The position numbers and the translations under genes were made by a program. 64,000 nt of DNA from Macrolepiota albuminosa (taxonomy: Eukaryota; Basidiomycota; Agaricomycetes; Agaricales; Agaricaceae), in assembly GCA_027475525.1 (NCBI GenBank), contig JAMWFC010000003.1:1-64000 (forward strand), in the 5' to 3' direction. The notes beneath the pieces were generated by a model. The model did no database searches. It saw nothing but the letters and a program-made list of their open reading frames with translations, and was not told where the DNA came from. Numbering within the stretch: the stretch's first letter is position 1; each line of letters begins with the position of its first letter. Below, piece by piece: positions 22,788-35,189 of this stretch.

Positions 22788-25700
22788 TTACAATTTCTGT
22801 GTCAAGCTACTCCCGGCCAACCCACCTTTCGGCAACGAAAATACTAATTCTTTTGTCCGAGCACCATTCCACCACGGAGGGATCGTACCAGTTCCCAGCG
22901 TCAAAGTAACACGAATACCGGCTAGCTGGTGGGACGGGTCCGACACCGTTATAAGCCCTGCCTGCGTCCTATATATGAGCGCCACATTACCGTTGACAGC
23001 GATACTGAGTGAAGCCAAAGCAGGAGTGGGTTTGTAAGTGACTGCACCTCCTCCGGCGTCCCAGAATACTGCCATGACGATTCCATTACTCTGTGTGTCA
23101 TCGAAGACGGCAGAGATGTGTGCGTCACTTTGAATAGAGCGAATTTTGGTGTTAGCCGCCTTGGTAGCGAAAGAATCGGCAGTTGTTCCAGGGAATACTG
23201 TGTACGACAAGGCCGACACGTCCGCACCCTGATGCTTGATCCACGCCGCAAAAAGATCGACACTCATGAGGGGAGCTTCAGAAGTAGTCCCAATTTTCGA
23301 CCAATCACCATTTTTTACGCCTACATCGATGGACAACGCTACGCCAGTGTCCGCGAACTTGTAGCCGACCCCACCGTGCCACAAAGTGCGCGCAGCAGGT
23401 GATGAATATTTCTTAGCACGAGTCGCTGACCCATCAACGATGACGGGACCATTGTGGCGGCGTTGGTCCAAAACGGAGATGGCAGGTGATTGGGCAGTCG
23501 CACCCATCAAATTAGAAACCATAACGTGTTGCATATCTCCCTCTAGGTAGAACCACGCTTTTTGCCACTTTAGCTCTTTTGTTACAGGGTTTGTGTATCG
23601 CATCGCCGCAACACCAATTTTACCATCCGAGGCACCGCCTACAAAAGCTTCGAGGCCAAGGAGCTTTGTGTTGTCGCAAGTGAGGGGTGTAGCACCGTAG
23701 TCAGTCGTGATGCCTGGAATGAGATTCCAGTCCCAGGCTGCAGCGATGTCCTCATATTCATCACCGCGAATATGATGGTACGTCACACCATCAGCAAGAT
23801 GGAACCCTAGTGGCTATCGAACCACACAAATCTCAGCAGGAAAGCCATACGTGGAAGAATTGCACACACGTTTTGTGAATTCACGCATTCCGTGTGCCTA
23901 GTCCTCGTCGACCAAAGTTTAAGGGTTGAAACATAATTTTTCCCTCGTTGAACCTAAATAAGACAATGAACCATCGGTTCAGGCGCAAATAAATAGAGAG
24001 CGTCATACCATGTAATCATTGGTATAGAACATCCGGTTCCCAATGAGACCTCCGGCATTCACGTTGGAGGGTGCAGATAAAGTATTGGAAATGTCGAGCA
24101 ATTTTCTAGAATCCCATAATTGTCCTAGCTCTCCTACAGCTGTGAGGTTTATCTTGATACCATTCGTTGCTCCACTACACTGTACATCAGCCAAGGACCA
24201 TGGTCAATTCAAGATTACACTACACTCACTTAATGTCAGCTACGGGAAAAGTGATGAAGCGTCCGATAACAGACTAAATTTCAATATCCAACAGTTAGCT
24301 CAAGATGTGCCTTGTACGGCTGACGACTCACCAAATCCCAATGAAGGGTTTGAGTTATGGTATTGCGGATTATCATCCACCTATTGCCTTCGAACAGCGT
24401 CTCAAAAGCAGCTTGTCCCGCTGCGTCAGCGGCAAAGGTACTTCCGGCGGCTTCAATTTCATCCCCAATGATATTGTTTGAGCTGATCAAATGTGTGAAC
24501 ATTATCCTAGAAGAGTATTGTCAAATGCATACTAGTCCTTGCCTAGAAACTATGATGAGAATGGCGTTGCGTTGTTATGATACCAACGTACCGTAATTGC
24601 CATTATATAGGATACCATCATGTTGACCTTAACCGAGCATGAGAGTGATGAAATTAAGATTGCTAGTCTACCTACCAAAAGCACCATCTGTGCGTATTCC
24701 ATCGGCTCTGGTCTCGTTCATGGTAATGAGCTCTTTGTGAGAACGAATGTAGGCATCTGCCAACCAGTCGGTGTTTCCAGTAAGCAGTGCCGAGTCCTTC
24801 CCAATCCTTGCAACATCGAGAGCGTTAGCTCCAGTCATACCATCGACGTCATATTTATAAGATCGGGTAGCCATACGTTTGACAATTTCGACTTGTGATG
24901 AGGTCAGCGTGTTTCCTAGTAGAAGTGAGGCGGACGTGGCAAATTTTGGTATGAGGATGACCTGAGAGCCGACTAGTCAGGAACTTGGCTGGCGAGGAAG
25001 CTAAAAAAACAAACATTAGAGAACCAGTTGGTATTCCTACAGCAAATCAAATCAAGCTCCTATGAGAAGATCAATAACATACCATAGAAGATTCTCAGGA
25101 TTTTCGCAAGTACAACTCGAGCCCTTTTTCCCACCCGAAGCAAGACATGCCTCATCGGTAAAGTCGCGATTGTACCAGTAATCTATAGCCGCAGATGTTT
25201 TCGACCTGAGATCCTCGTCCTTGGTATATTTTTCAGAACCATTCAGTCCCCCATGCCAAGCAGCAGCCATGAGTACTGCTCCCAGTATTGAGTCGTAACA
25301 TATGGAGTCTACTGATCGATCACATACCGATACGGCGCCAGTGTTCTTGAGCAGGCCAATTCGCACGACGCGCCTCGCAACCAGTCGTGTAGTCGACCTC
25401 GGACTCTGGCCATTTCCCATTGTCATCTAGAGTCAAAAGCCTCGAAGAGCTTCGACAGAAATTCCAAATCACAAGATCAATTAGTACTCACCAGCCTGAG
25501 ATATTACGTCTGGGGTCGGCAGCGACACCACTGATGATATTACGGACGCGGCGTTCGTATATAGTAGCCAGCGACTCTGATCTAGCCTTCACTTCCTTTG
25601 AATAACTCTTTGGGAACACGAAAACGCGGAAGTCAGATCGCGCTGGGACGGGACGTCCAAAACGCAGTTTCAGCTCGTGCGGCTCGACTTTTTGAGGACC

Positions 25701-25790
25701 GAGTGCATGTAATAAAGGCACGGGAATGCAGAGGAAAAAGAGTAAAAGGTTGTGAGAGAAGCAAAGGAACGTGAAGAGTAGGCTTTTCAT
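22788..25790 (-). CDS. Polysaccharide lyase family 8 (hyaluronate/chondroitin/xanthan lyase type), multi-exon
   Basis: The first exon (25790-25488) starts MKSLLFTFLCF, a clear secretion signal. Later exons carry family-8 signatures: a helical N-terminal domain (SILGAVLMAAAWHGGLNG near 25270; CENPENLLWYVIDLLIG near 25080), DVDGMTGANALDVARIG near 24840, the short exon with GQHDGILYNGNYG near 24640-24590 holding the likely catalytic His and Tyr, FEGNRWMIIRNT near 24380, LIGNRMFYTNDYM near 24050, and EYEDIAAAWDWNLIPG near 23740 opening the beta-sandwich part. All junctions I tested have GT..AG and keep the frame, including a short exon ending HTECVNSQN. Family 8 enzymes cleave uronic-acid polysaccharides by beta-elimination outside the cell. 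The substrate cannot be told from sequence. The gene looks intact. Confidence 0.85.
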
Positions 25791-27473
25791 TGTAATTCCG
25801 AAACAGCCGAGTGGGGGTTCTGTGGAAGGAGGCTAACATTCCTACTTCACAGTTTTAAAGAGGACCGAAGCTTCAAGCTTGAAGGCTGACTCACCTGTGG
25901 CTTTTTCGGCTCGACGTTTCACGTTGGAAATCCAATGCCAAAAATGGTCTTTCAGACTGGGCCTGATAGAAGTCTCCATTGATAGTATATCTAGAGAGTC
26001 AATTTGGCAAGGCAGGGTTAATTTACGGCGTGTTTAGCCTTCGAATTCATTCGCTATATTATACAAAAGCCCCAACGACAATTGAAGACGATAGAAGTAA
26101 CCTGAGATAAATTTTCGCAAGCCCCTTTTCATGTCTAGGTTTTCCTCTCAGCCTTCGTCACGACAAGAGATATGCCAAGGTACAGGACAGTCTTGGAAAG
26201 GACAGAAGCTGGACCCTTTGATGATTTGCGCATGTTTTGTTGCAACTTCCAGGCCAAAATGAGAAGGATTGTCATCAATTCCTTTGGTTCTCATCAAAGG
26301 CCAGGCATGGGTTGTCCGTGGTACTCCCTTATTTTGGAGAGTAAACCACAATTTTCGCGGCATCACCACGAGCTCCAATGCAATCGTCGATCTCAGCTTG
26401 GCGCTTCTCATTCTTACTTTGGAAGCCCACGAGGTATTCTGCGCATGCGAACCAAGCATATAACACATTCCCTTTGCAAGATATATCGAAGCGCATGGGC
26501 ATGTATCACAGCTTGAAGAAGCAAGAAGGTTCGAGAAAGAAGTATCTTTCATTCAGAAACTGCTCCTTCGGACCATCTGTTTTTGTGCTTCTCATTCGAT
26601 GCAGTAAAATTCACGGAGCCGCTCAAATCCTAGGGGATTGTACCGGAGTCTGTGAACTCCAGCTCCTCTGACGGTCTTACTATTCGTCGTTATTGGACAA
26701 ACTGGAGACGGTCGGCGCACATTTCTTATGCTCCAGCACATGAGAGGTCTACCGTTCATTATCTCGTCATCTTTCAGTTGAGCTTACCTGCTTCAAGAAT
26801 CATTGCCTCAGGAATGTTTATTATAAATGTTACGGGTAATAGAAAAGTATATAAGCTTTTGACAAGCTCAATGCATTCAAGCCTGGCAGCTGGATTCCTC
26901 TAGACCGTTTTCGTAAATCAGCCTTTCTCCATGGCTACTTCTAGACCAAGCCGTAATGCTACTGGTATCAGGCTACCGCTCATTTTCTCTCAGCTTCCAC
27001 GCAGACACGCAGACATGAATCCAAGATGACAGTCTCTGCAAATGGGCAGGGCCCTACGAGTTTGACCTCGGACCTTGTGGAACCAAGGTTCGCTCATCTT
27101 TCACATGCCGGGTTTCAATCCTGTTCCGCGGCGGGCGACCACTCTGGCACACGAGCTCGTTATTTATGTCCTTCGGTTCCATACGGCTCGATATTGGTCA
27201 CACGACATACATTCTGAAGTGCGGGAGCTTGCCATTCAATTGACGTCACTTTCCGAAAGCTTCAAGCGGTCCATAAAGTCAATCCGCAACGTATTCACTC
27301 ACCATATGGGAGCACACGAGCAACTATCATTCATCCATACAGCACGGATGGAACAAACTGTAATGTTCATTTGCTAGAATGAGTCTTTACTACTGATGTT
27401 GTTGTCTAGAAGTCTACAAACAGCCGTGTTGTCCAAATATATGTATAATGATACAGAGAGAACGAGATTGACT
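25791..27473. other. Intergenic stretch without an assignable gene
   Basis: Upstream of the PL8 gene and downstream of PRS. Frames of 60-134 codons exist on both strands (26148-26552 minus; 26172-26516 and 27075-27377 plus) but overlap each other and show no domain I recognise. The plus frame at 27075-27377 (ELVIYVLRFHTARYWSH) is the most protein-like. A decayed or orphan gene is possible. Confidence 0.35.
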
Positions 27474-28795
27474 TTAGATGACGGAAACTTCACGAGCCTC
27501 GGCCGCCTCTCCGAACAGAAGACTGATACTCTCGCCGTTGTGTGTCCTGCGGATGCTTTCTGCGATGGTGGGGCTGATGTCTATTGTTACCAGCTTGCTG
27601 CAGTTGTTGGCATGCACGTTTTGTGGGATCGTGTTGGTGACCTGGCGAGCGGAACACATAAGATAGCGCTGGCTTGTGACTGAGGATATGCACATACCAC
27701 GAGCTCGTCTAATGGCAAGGCCTCAATCAGTGACATGCTTGTCTCGGAGAAAAGGCCTGAATCGAGGTGATGAGTGATGCAAAGGAAAAGGGCGGGGAGA
27801 TGCTACCATGAGAGATTAATGCGTGTACGGCTTTTGCGCCCTTTTCACGGAGTGTTCGAGCCGCGAGCGTGAGAGTTGTGCCCGTATCGATCATATCGTC
27901 GACGAGGATCGCAACCTGCACGGAGGTTACTCAATAATACACCGGAGACAACCCGCAACGAAACCGACCTTGTCCGTAACATCGCCAACGAGCAAGTCCA
28001 TTCTTTCCGACTGGGACTTGCCATCGCGTGCACGATGGATCAGCGCAAACTCCACATTCAGTTTGTCAGCGATAGCCGTGACCCTACATTAGGGCGTCAA
28101 TAGACCAAAGCACGTGAAAAAAAATTAGCTCACCTCTTGGCACCTCCGGCATCGGGACTGACGATGATACACTCAGGCCAATTCGGAATATTGCGCTTAA
28201 TATACGAAATCATGAGCGGCTCAGAGAATAGGTTGTCGACTGGAATGTCAAAGAACCCCTGGATCTGACTTGCGTGCAGGTCCATGGTAATGACGTGGTC
28301 ACACCCTGCAACAGTGAGCATATTGGCAACGAGTTTCGCAGTGATTGGTGCGCGGGACTTGTCCTTCTTGTCCATACGTGCATAGGGGAAACACGGTATG
28401 ACGGCCGTAATCCTGCGCGCCGACGCAGTCTTGCACGCCGAAGTGAGGATAAGCAGCTCCATAAGGTTGTCGTTGACGTCGCCGCATCCGGACTGGATGA
28501 TGAATACATCCTCGTCCCGTACTGACTCGGCGATCTTTACGTTGATCTCGCCGTTGGAGAAATTTTTGACGGTGACGGGAACGAGGGGCACGTTGAGCCT
28601 GAATGTGTGAAGAATCACTTGTCCATGGACTATTCAATTAGCTGCAGCTCATGGAGAGGCAGCTCACCGCTCGGCCACGGCTTGGGCGAGCTCGGGGTGG
28701 CTATTCCCTGTGCAAAGACAACGTTTAGAAGTGCTGACCAGCAAACGGCAATATGACCAACCCGTAAGAATGCGGATAGAGTTGTTGTGGTACAT
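27474..28795 (-). CDS. PRS: Ribose-phosphate pyrophosphokinase (PRPP synthetase)
   Basis: The enzyme makes 5-phosphoribosyl diphosphate from ribose 5-phosphate and ATP in the cytosol, for purine, pyrimidine, histidine, tryptophan and NAD synthesis. The ATG at 28795 starts [12 protein letters not shown]; an intron (GTTGGT..TGCACAG) leads to [13 protein letters not shown], another to [17 protein letters not shown]. The 28618-28130 part holds [47 protein letters not shown] and the metal-binding [16 protein letters not shown]. Downstream exons carry DAGGAKR, then the PRPP loop [15 protein letters not shown], and the end [23 protein letters not shown]. About 320 residues, normal for the family, with at least five short introns. 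Intact. Confidence 0.93.
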
Positions 28796-29061
28796 GGTTT
28801 TGCGTCGTTTGAAGACTACTGCATGAACAAATGAAAGGAGAAACGAAAAGCTGATGGGAGGTGGTGGTTGAGAAAAATTACTAGAATATATCAAGTTCAT
28901 TGTTTGGCATAAATATTTTCACAGCCACCTCTTGGTATCCAGAAGACTGATCTGGGGGCCAATGCCTATTGGTTCATTTCACGAACGTTGTGATTTTTGG
29001 CGCTTTACGTCTACATGCGAGGGAATCGCAGTGATCTATATAGGGGGTTTAAGGGGGTAAT

Positions 29062-30783
29062 CTAATCGAAATATTTTCCACCACGTATTCTGAATCGGCA
29101 TAACCTAATATTTGTGGCAGGTACGAGCTGATCCAAACGTTGTATAAGTGACAAGACAGGAAACACTGAGATGACCAACCTGTTGAGTCCTTTCACCCGT
29201 AGAATCTGCGCTGAATTGTAACTGGCGAGACCCCGTCCAACTTCAATCACGTCATCCATAGACAGGACTGGCTCCTCAGGCGCTGATGTCTCGGCAACCC
29301 CTGCAGAACTCGACGAGGGCGACAGTGTCTGCACTATCGGTGTCGTCGGACGTGTGCTCTCTAGTCCCTTAATGTAAGCTGCTTCCCTGTCCGCGGTTTC
29401 AGGCGCAATTCCGTCGGGGTAGCGCCGGATCACGATCCGAACAGCCTGACCAGAAGCAAAGGCACCAATGACTCCGGTGACGCCGGCAGCAAGTAAACGG
29501 CCTCCTGATTCACGCCGAGAAAGAACGTGGTAGGCGCCAGTGTCAATGATGACACTACCTGACGGGAAAAGGGTATGAGTAGTCCAGGATTTGAGATCAC
29601 GCATGGGGTAAGGAGAGGCATTGAAAACAGTGTGAGGAGGGCGTATCAGAGGAGTGGGGGACGAGCTACGGCCGGGGTTTGCATTGTCCGGTCGGGAGTG
29701 AGCTGATCCACCATTATCTTGCGGTGTTTTCGTTGGGCTGTGATCATAATACTGAATGATGTTGGAGATATTTTCGGGTTTTTTGCTCGATAAGATGACG
29801 GTAGACACTCCTGCCGCCGTTGCGATCTCAGCTGCGATGATCTTCGTCTCCATTCCACCTGTACCGAGGCTCGATCCGAGCGTTGTCGTACTGACTGAAG
29901 CAACGTATGGATTCTCTATGTAAAACTGACCAGACAGTGACTTACCTTGTGACCGTATTGCTGATATTGAGTCTACGACTTCAATCAGTTTCGCATTGGG
30001 ATCCTTGCGGGGATTTGAGGTATATAAGCCGTCGACATCTGTCAGAAGGAACAGATAGTCGGCATGGATCATGGATGATGTTATTGCAGACAGAGTGTCG
30101 TTGTCACCGAATTTGATTTCCTGAGAACGTGAATTAGCAGCCTTACGACATAATATAGAAAGGACGCTTCTTACGCTGACTGACACAGTGTCATTCTCGT
30201 TCACGATGGGAACAACGCCCATAGACAGAAGCTCCTTGAATGTATTGACAGCGTTCAAATACCGAGTTCGCTGCCGTCGTGCATGTTAGAGGATTTCAGA
30301 AGAGTACCACACGGCCTCGACACACATCCGAAATGTCACCACGCGTCAACAGCACTTGCGCGATCGGCTGCCCCAACTGACTAAAGAGATTATCCCATAA
30401 CGCGATTAGTCGCCCCTGGCCGATAGCAGCCAGAGCCTGGAGCAATTCACGAATTAGTCGTGATAATCAAGTCGCATACGTTTTATGGACGTACTTGTTT
30501 CCCGGATAGATTCTTGGGTCGCGAAGGCAGTTCCATGCGTTTGAGACCGACTGCGATAGCACCCGAGCTGACGAGGACAACTTTGTGTCCTTTAGAACGA
30601 AGGCTAACAACAGTCTCAACGACTGATGAGAGCGTTGAGAGCAGAGGCTGGTGAGTAGTCTCATGAACGATAGAGGATGAGCCTGTTTCGTAATCAATCC
30701 AGTATATTCAACTTAGAGATTTTTCAAAGCACACCAAGCTTAATTACAATTGTACATGGAGGTCCGTGGCGACGTGAAGACAT
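29062..30783 (-). CDS. PRO1: Glutamate 5-kinase with C-terminal PUA domain
   Basis: This is the first step of proline biosynthesis: ATP-dependent phosphorylation of glutamate. The ATG at 30783 starts [17 protein letters not shown]; a 52-bp intron joins it to [12 protein letters not shown] and [21 protein letters not shown]. Later exons carry [64 protein letters not shown] and [19 protein letters not shown], all amino-acid-kinase signatures. The PUA domain follows ([32 protein letters not shown]), with a long Ser/Pro insert before and within it. It ends in IRGGKYFD after a small last exon, stop at 29064-29062. Introns are 40-60 bp. It lies tail-to-head with PRS on the same strand. Intact. Confidence 0.92.
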
Positions 30784-31075
30784 CGCGTAAAGAGAAAAGT
30801 GGAAAGATTGTCAATATCGTGGTAAAGGCAGAACTGATAACGAATGACTCGTATTCTTGGAATCCGGAAATGACCATCGGATATCGGAATATTTTTGAGC
30901 AACCCGAAGAATTAGAACCGTGTGCGAGCGGATGAGGACATCTGAACACAAGATCTACTTCCCCGTGCTATGTATCTGTACTGACAATTGAATAACGCGT
31001 GTTCCCCTCCCTCCACAACTACAGCATCGTATCAATCGATGAGCATGGTCCTACTCTATATTATGCAGTAGTTTG
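30784..31075. other. Promoter side of PRO1, no gene
   Basis: AT-rich sequence between the PRO1 start codon and the solo LTR. No clear TATA box or operator-like repeat. Confidence 0.4.
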
Positions 31076-31360
31076 TGTTAGAATTAGAATTGCCTGGGCC
31101 ACCACAGATACTCACCGGACCGGCCACCCCTGCTTTGACTGGCCACCTCTGTCTGGTCACACTGACCAGACAATGGCCATTGTTTCGTAGTACAAGTATA
31201 TAAGGATATGTTACATGGACGACACCCTCAGTCGATTGTTACGACTGAGGTTGAGTACTCAAAACATATTTATTATTGCGATAGAAGACTCACTGTACTC
31301 TTAGATTAACGTACTTACATTGATCATAGGTCTGACAGCGCCTCTGCTTGATTTCTAACA
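31076..31360 (+). mobile_element. Solo copia-type LTR with GTTTG target duplication, 285 bp
   Basis: It starts TGTTAGA and ends TCTAACA, perfect 7-bp inverted ends, flanked by GTTTG at 31071-31075 and 31361-31365. Its ends, size and CCCTCAGT motif resemble the LTR of the copia relic at 16891-17178. It lies upstream of PRO1 and about 170 bp from a tRNA gene. Confidence 0.9.
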
Positions 31361-31533
31361 GTTTGTGAGGCTGACAGTACATCGAGAATCACCTCTGTAA
31401 AATATGATTTATGGTAAAGGAGGGTTTTGAACATTTACAAAATAGACTCGTTAGATCACTGTGGGGAGACGCTGGTCTGAGTTGCCCATAAGGAAGGCTC
31501 GAAGGCCTTCTTCATTCCAGTCAAAAAGACTAG

Positions 31534-31630
31534 TGCCACGTACCCGGATTGAACGAGTGACCTTCGCATGATATCGCCAGAACACAAGAAGACATACAAG
31601 TGCGACGCGCTACCACTACGCCAACGCGGC
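31534..31630 (-). tRNA. tRNA-Thr(TGT) with 25-bp intron
   Basis: On the minus strand GCCGCGT pairs with ACGTGGC to close a 7-bp acceptor stem. The D arm is GCGT..GCGC, the anticodon stem TCGCA/TGCGA, and the T arm ACTCG-TTCAATC-CGGGT. The anticodon loop is CTTGTA, then an intron (TGTCTT..GATATC), then A, so the anticodon is TGT. The mature length is 72 nt. The intron is in the canonical place after position 37. Confidence 0.9.
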
Positions 31631-31794
31631 GATGAAGAACCGGAGAGATAGCGTGATAGCGTGTTGACTGGAAGCACTACTGGTGCCAGAACCGTTTTCT
31701 GGCAGAAAAATCGACGTCCAATGCTCAAGACCCTGACCTGACGCACACTTTGTGGAAAAAAGGTGGCAACCGGGCGTGATCGGGAGAGCCACTA

Positions 31795-33060
31795 CAGTCA
31801 AACCCCTTATAACCCATGGCTCCTCTGGAGAAGCCAAAAGGTATGGGTTATTAGAGGGTATGGGTTACAGGCATTGTATAGTCATTTCTGAGACTTATTT
31901 TCAGTCGATATATGTACCAATAAAATGTTTTTGTCATATAATGGCTATCTAAACATCTTTGGAGGTGAAAAACTGAGTAAGAGTGGTAGGTTTGAGAGAT
32001 TGAAATTCCTGAAGGCGTGTTTGGTGCCCGAGGCTTGTTAGAATCCCTTCCAACTTCCGTATGGCTGGCCAATGTCAGATACATACTTGAGAATAGTCAA
32101 GGCTGTGCTGAGTGCTTCTCAGCATGATGGGTTCTTGCTGATTGCTTCATCATTGTCCAAGACATTGCCACCATTCATTTCTCTATTTTGTTCTGCTTCA
32201 TGATGTCCAACCATGGCCTTGTAAATATCCTTCTTGATTTCCTCCTCAGTTTCATCATTGTACATCTTGTCATTATTAAAAGGATTAAGCAACTCATTAA
32301 TATCCATCCAATTGTTGTGCTGAAGAACTCTGAGATTTTCAAGATGAATTAAGGCCTGTTGAACCTCAATGTCTGCTGTGTTAATAGATCCTGTGGAGTT
32401 GAGAAGGGATGAGATGGGGACAGATGGGGTAGCAATAGGCTTGTTGGAAGGGGAATTAAGAAGATTTGGTAGGATACCAGACTTCTTCCAACAGTTCTGA
32501 ATGGTTGTAGTGTCCACTTCATTCCATGCAGTGTCAGCCATGTGCATGGCTTTGAGAATGTTGAGATCATATATTTCAGCAGGTGGGATGTCATTGTCAT
32601 AGCAATTGATGGCACAATTTATGAAGCAGGCATGGTAATGAGCTTTGAAGCAGTGGATAATGCCAGCATCAGCTGGCTGGACATGGGCTGTGAGATTAGA
32701 GCTGAAGTTTTCAATGCAAATGTTTGTAAGGTCATGGTGTTCCATCTGCCTTTCTCACTTTGCATTTCCTGTTTGTCTTCTTTCCAACATCTCAGCATAT
32801 TGCATCCAATACTTATCCTTATTTTTCAGCCAGTCTGAAATCAATGGTAGTTTGAGACAAAGATTAGGATACATTTTGTTCCAATAGGCTGCTGTTCAGC
32901 TTTGACTTGACTTGTTTTGGTGATGCCAATCAAGAACCTCAATCCTCTGGTTGAGAGTTGTGTTTTCTTTCTTTGTGAAGATGGGTTCTTTCTTCTTCTG
33001 TTCTCCATGTGGTTTCACATTGTGATTCTCAGGTCTTGTCCACACTCAGGTGAAAACTTA
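31795..33060 (-). mobile_element. Tigger/pogo DNA transposon, internally deleted
   Basis: The left end CAGTCAAACCCCTTATAAC, preceded by TA, is typical of pogo-type elements. The minus strand reads, from the right, an N-terminal CENP-B-like helix-turn-helix (NQRIEVLDWHHQ..YPNLCLKLPLISDWL, about 33000-32820), then almost at once the C-terminal part of a DDE transposase (NLTAHVQPADAGIIHCFKAHY.., 32745-32119, ending in an acidic tail). The catalytic middle is missing, so the element cannot have moved itself. The right inverted end was not found; sequence beyond 33060 belongs to other debris. Confidence 0.8.
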
Positions 33061-33149
33061 ATCATTAAAATAACAACAGACTTTTATGACACTTTTTTTT
33101 CATGCCAACAGCTGTTTTTATACCTCTTCCAAGCTCTATAAGCCACTCT

Positions 33150-33546
33150 ACCACACTCTTCTGATGCATATTCAATTAAGCTGCAATCAATTAAAACCTA
33201 ACTTTCTAGATGTCTGCAAAATCAGAAACTCTGCTCTAGTAAAAAACACCCTTGAAGATTGCATAAGATTGAAGTCATCCAACACAAGCAGCTGCTCACT
33301 TGCAAGAACTTGACCACCATAATCAATCACTATGCAACTTTCAACAAGCATAATGACTTGCTGTTCATATTTCTTATCCTCACAGGGTTCTATGCCTTGC
33401 TTCAGCTCAGAGAATTAACACAGCCTGATAATGATAGACTGATGGATGACAGAAAAGTCATCAAAATTCTGTCAGTGCATATCCACATGATTTTTTTGAA
33501 TCAGCTCCCAGCACACAAAGCAGATACTTATTTTGAAGAAAACTAG
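33150..33546 (+). pseudogene. Tyrosine-recombinase-like fragment
   Basis: Frames reading FLDVCKIRNSALVKNTLEDC and then LLFIFLILTGFYALLQLREL and LPAHKADTYFEEN match the pattern of the tyrosine-recombinase proteins spread through basidiomycete genomes (Crypton- or Ngaro-like; family named from memory of the motif LTGF-ALMRLGELT and HKAD-FFEG). The catalytic Arg region is partly changed and the C-terminal part with the catalytic Tyr is missing. TGA/TAG stops and frame changes are present. Confidence 0.6.
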
Positions 33547-34275
33547 ATAGTAGTAAGGAAAGTCAACCATACAGCCAACCTGCATTCTGCCTTTTCCACT
33601 TATTTGCAGAGCTATGACCTGTAAGGGCAACCTCTGGAGGCTATGTGACCACCATGCTCATGTCCAATCAGAAAAAGAGAGAATTTCCCAATGCAGAGGA
33701 TTTGGAAGAGGGAAAACTGTACCTCGCTGACCAAGCAAGCTGTAGTCTGGGTAGGGGTAAAATTAGGTGACAAAGCAGTCTAGACCTTAAGTGGTTGTCC
33801 ACCTGGTTGCCGAAGTACCATGTGACACTGTTGGTTGGGATTTGGTAAAGTCGGTTGGGGTTCTTAGGTCTTATACAGACTGCGGAATCTCCCAGCCTGC
33901 TGGCTCTTCCATGGCCCCTGCAGGGGAGGTGGGGACTTGGCCGAAGATAGCCTCTGGGTGTGGGGGGGGTTAGAGTTATGGAGCCTTGGCCGCATTGTCA
34001 GCAAGCATTGATGAAAGTAGATGGGTCCAATCATTGAGATGGCATGTTAGCGGCAGATAGAAAGGGATTACATATACAAAGTAGTATGAACTCTGATGAA
34101 GAGCTCAAGTAGGATCAAATCATAGTAAAGTGGCTATGAGGCATAACTGGCATGCCTGAAAAATCATCAGGCCGGAGTACCTACCGGAGTGTCCATAAGT
34201 AGCATACCCTTACATACTGTGGGAGTTAGGACACTATTCCCATGTACAAAATAACTCTCTAACTAAACAAATCGA
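33547..34275. other. Repeat stretch without a gene
   Basis: From 33618 the words TGTAAGGGCAACCTCTGGAGG resemble the reversed end of the TGTCAGGGG..GCCCTTACA LTR family but the match fades after about 35 bp. The remainder has no frame worth naming. Confidence 0.4.
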
Positions 34276-34300
34276 ATCATCATCATCATCATCATCATCA
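34276..34300. repeat. (ATC)n microsatellite, about 8 units
   Basis: An uninterrupted ATC trinucleotide run lies in non-coding DNA. Confidence 0.95.
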
Positions 34301-35189
34301 TATGATCTACTTTACTGGTGAACACAATTTCTACATACATTAAGCAATACCACACATAATTTATTATACCACTATGCAAGCACACTTTCCAATTACAACT
34401 TTTTATCCTAAACCTCAAAAAGAAACTCTATAACTGAAATCATGCACCAACAAAAACATGCCATATCAACATTTTTTCATGCCATTAATCGGTCTTCTCA
34501 AAAACTTAGTGCAATAGCTATATACAAAAGAATATAAAACTGCCAACTGAAGGTTGAGACAAGCTGATTAGTGGCTCCTCTGATCATGCTTAGTCACCAC
34601 ATTTTTTCTACAGTAACACAAGGTGTGCATTAGATCAGAATCTTGAGCATTGGTCAATGTTAAAATGGCAGTTTTTAGAAAACCAATGCAAGAGTCTGAA
34701 AACTATGACAGAACATGTGGATATCCTAGGAGAGGAGGCACAAGTGAGACCAAGTCTTGTTAGAGAACTTTCACTTTGACAACCTCTTAGATAAGGACAT
34801 TACACTGTCAGAGAAAATTTTCTCTGACAACAACAACCCTAGCTGTTGCAATTTTCTTCATAAGACACAGAAATTTAATTTACTCACCACACTTTTCCTG
34901 TATAGTACTAGCCCCATATAAAAGAATATAAAACTGCCAACTGAGAGTCAGGACAAGCTGATTAGTAGCTCTTCCAATTATGCCTGGTTGCTACCTTTTT
35001 TCTACAGTAATATAAAGTGTGCATCGGGTCGAGGTCTTGAGCATTGGGTAACAGAAAATATATTATGCCATTTTGCTAGCAAATTTTGTCTGGGAAGTAG
35101 CAGGTTGTGTGCTTGAAACAAATTTAAATTGTTCTTCAACTGTATATCAAACTAGTTTTGTGGACATCTTTCTGAGTAATGTCATGACC
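34301..35189. repeat. AT-rich stretch with a pair of ~135-bp direct repeats
   Basis: The segment AAAAGAATATAAAACTGCCA..CAAGCTGATTAGT..TTTTTTCTACAGTAA..GTGTGCAT occurs at about 34523-34655 and again at about 34914-35048, roughly 80% alike and 390 bp apart in the same direction. They could be decayed LTRs of a very small element. No coding frame. Confidence 0.6.

Noticed and set aside
31456..31837. Minus-strand frames around 31456-31837 as a small gene
   Set aside because: They run straight through the tRNA-Thr gene and have no protein signature.
33618..33790. A full LTR starting TGTAAGGGCAACC
   Set aside because: Only about 35 bp resemble the reversed LTR family end; no other end or target duplication was found.
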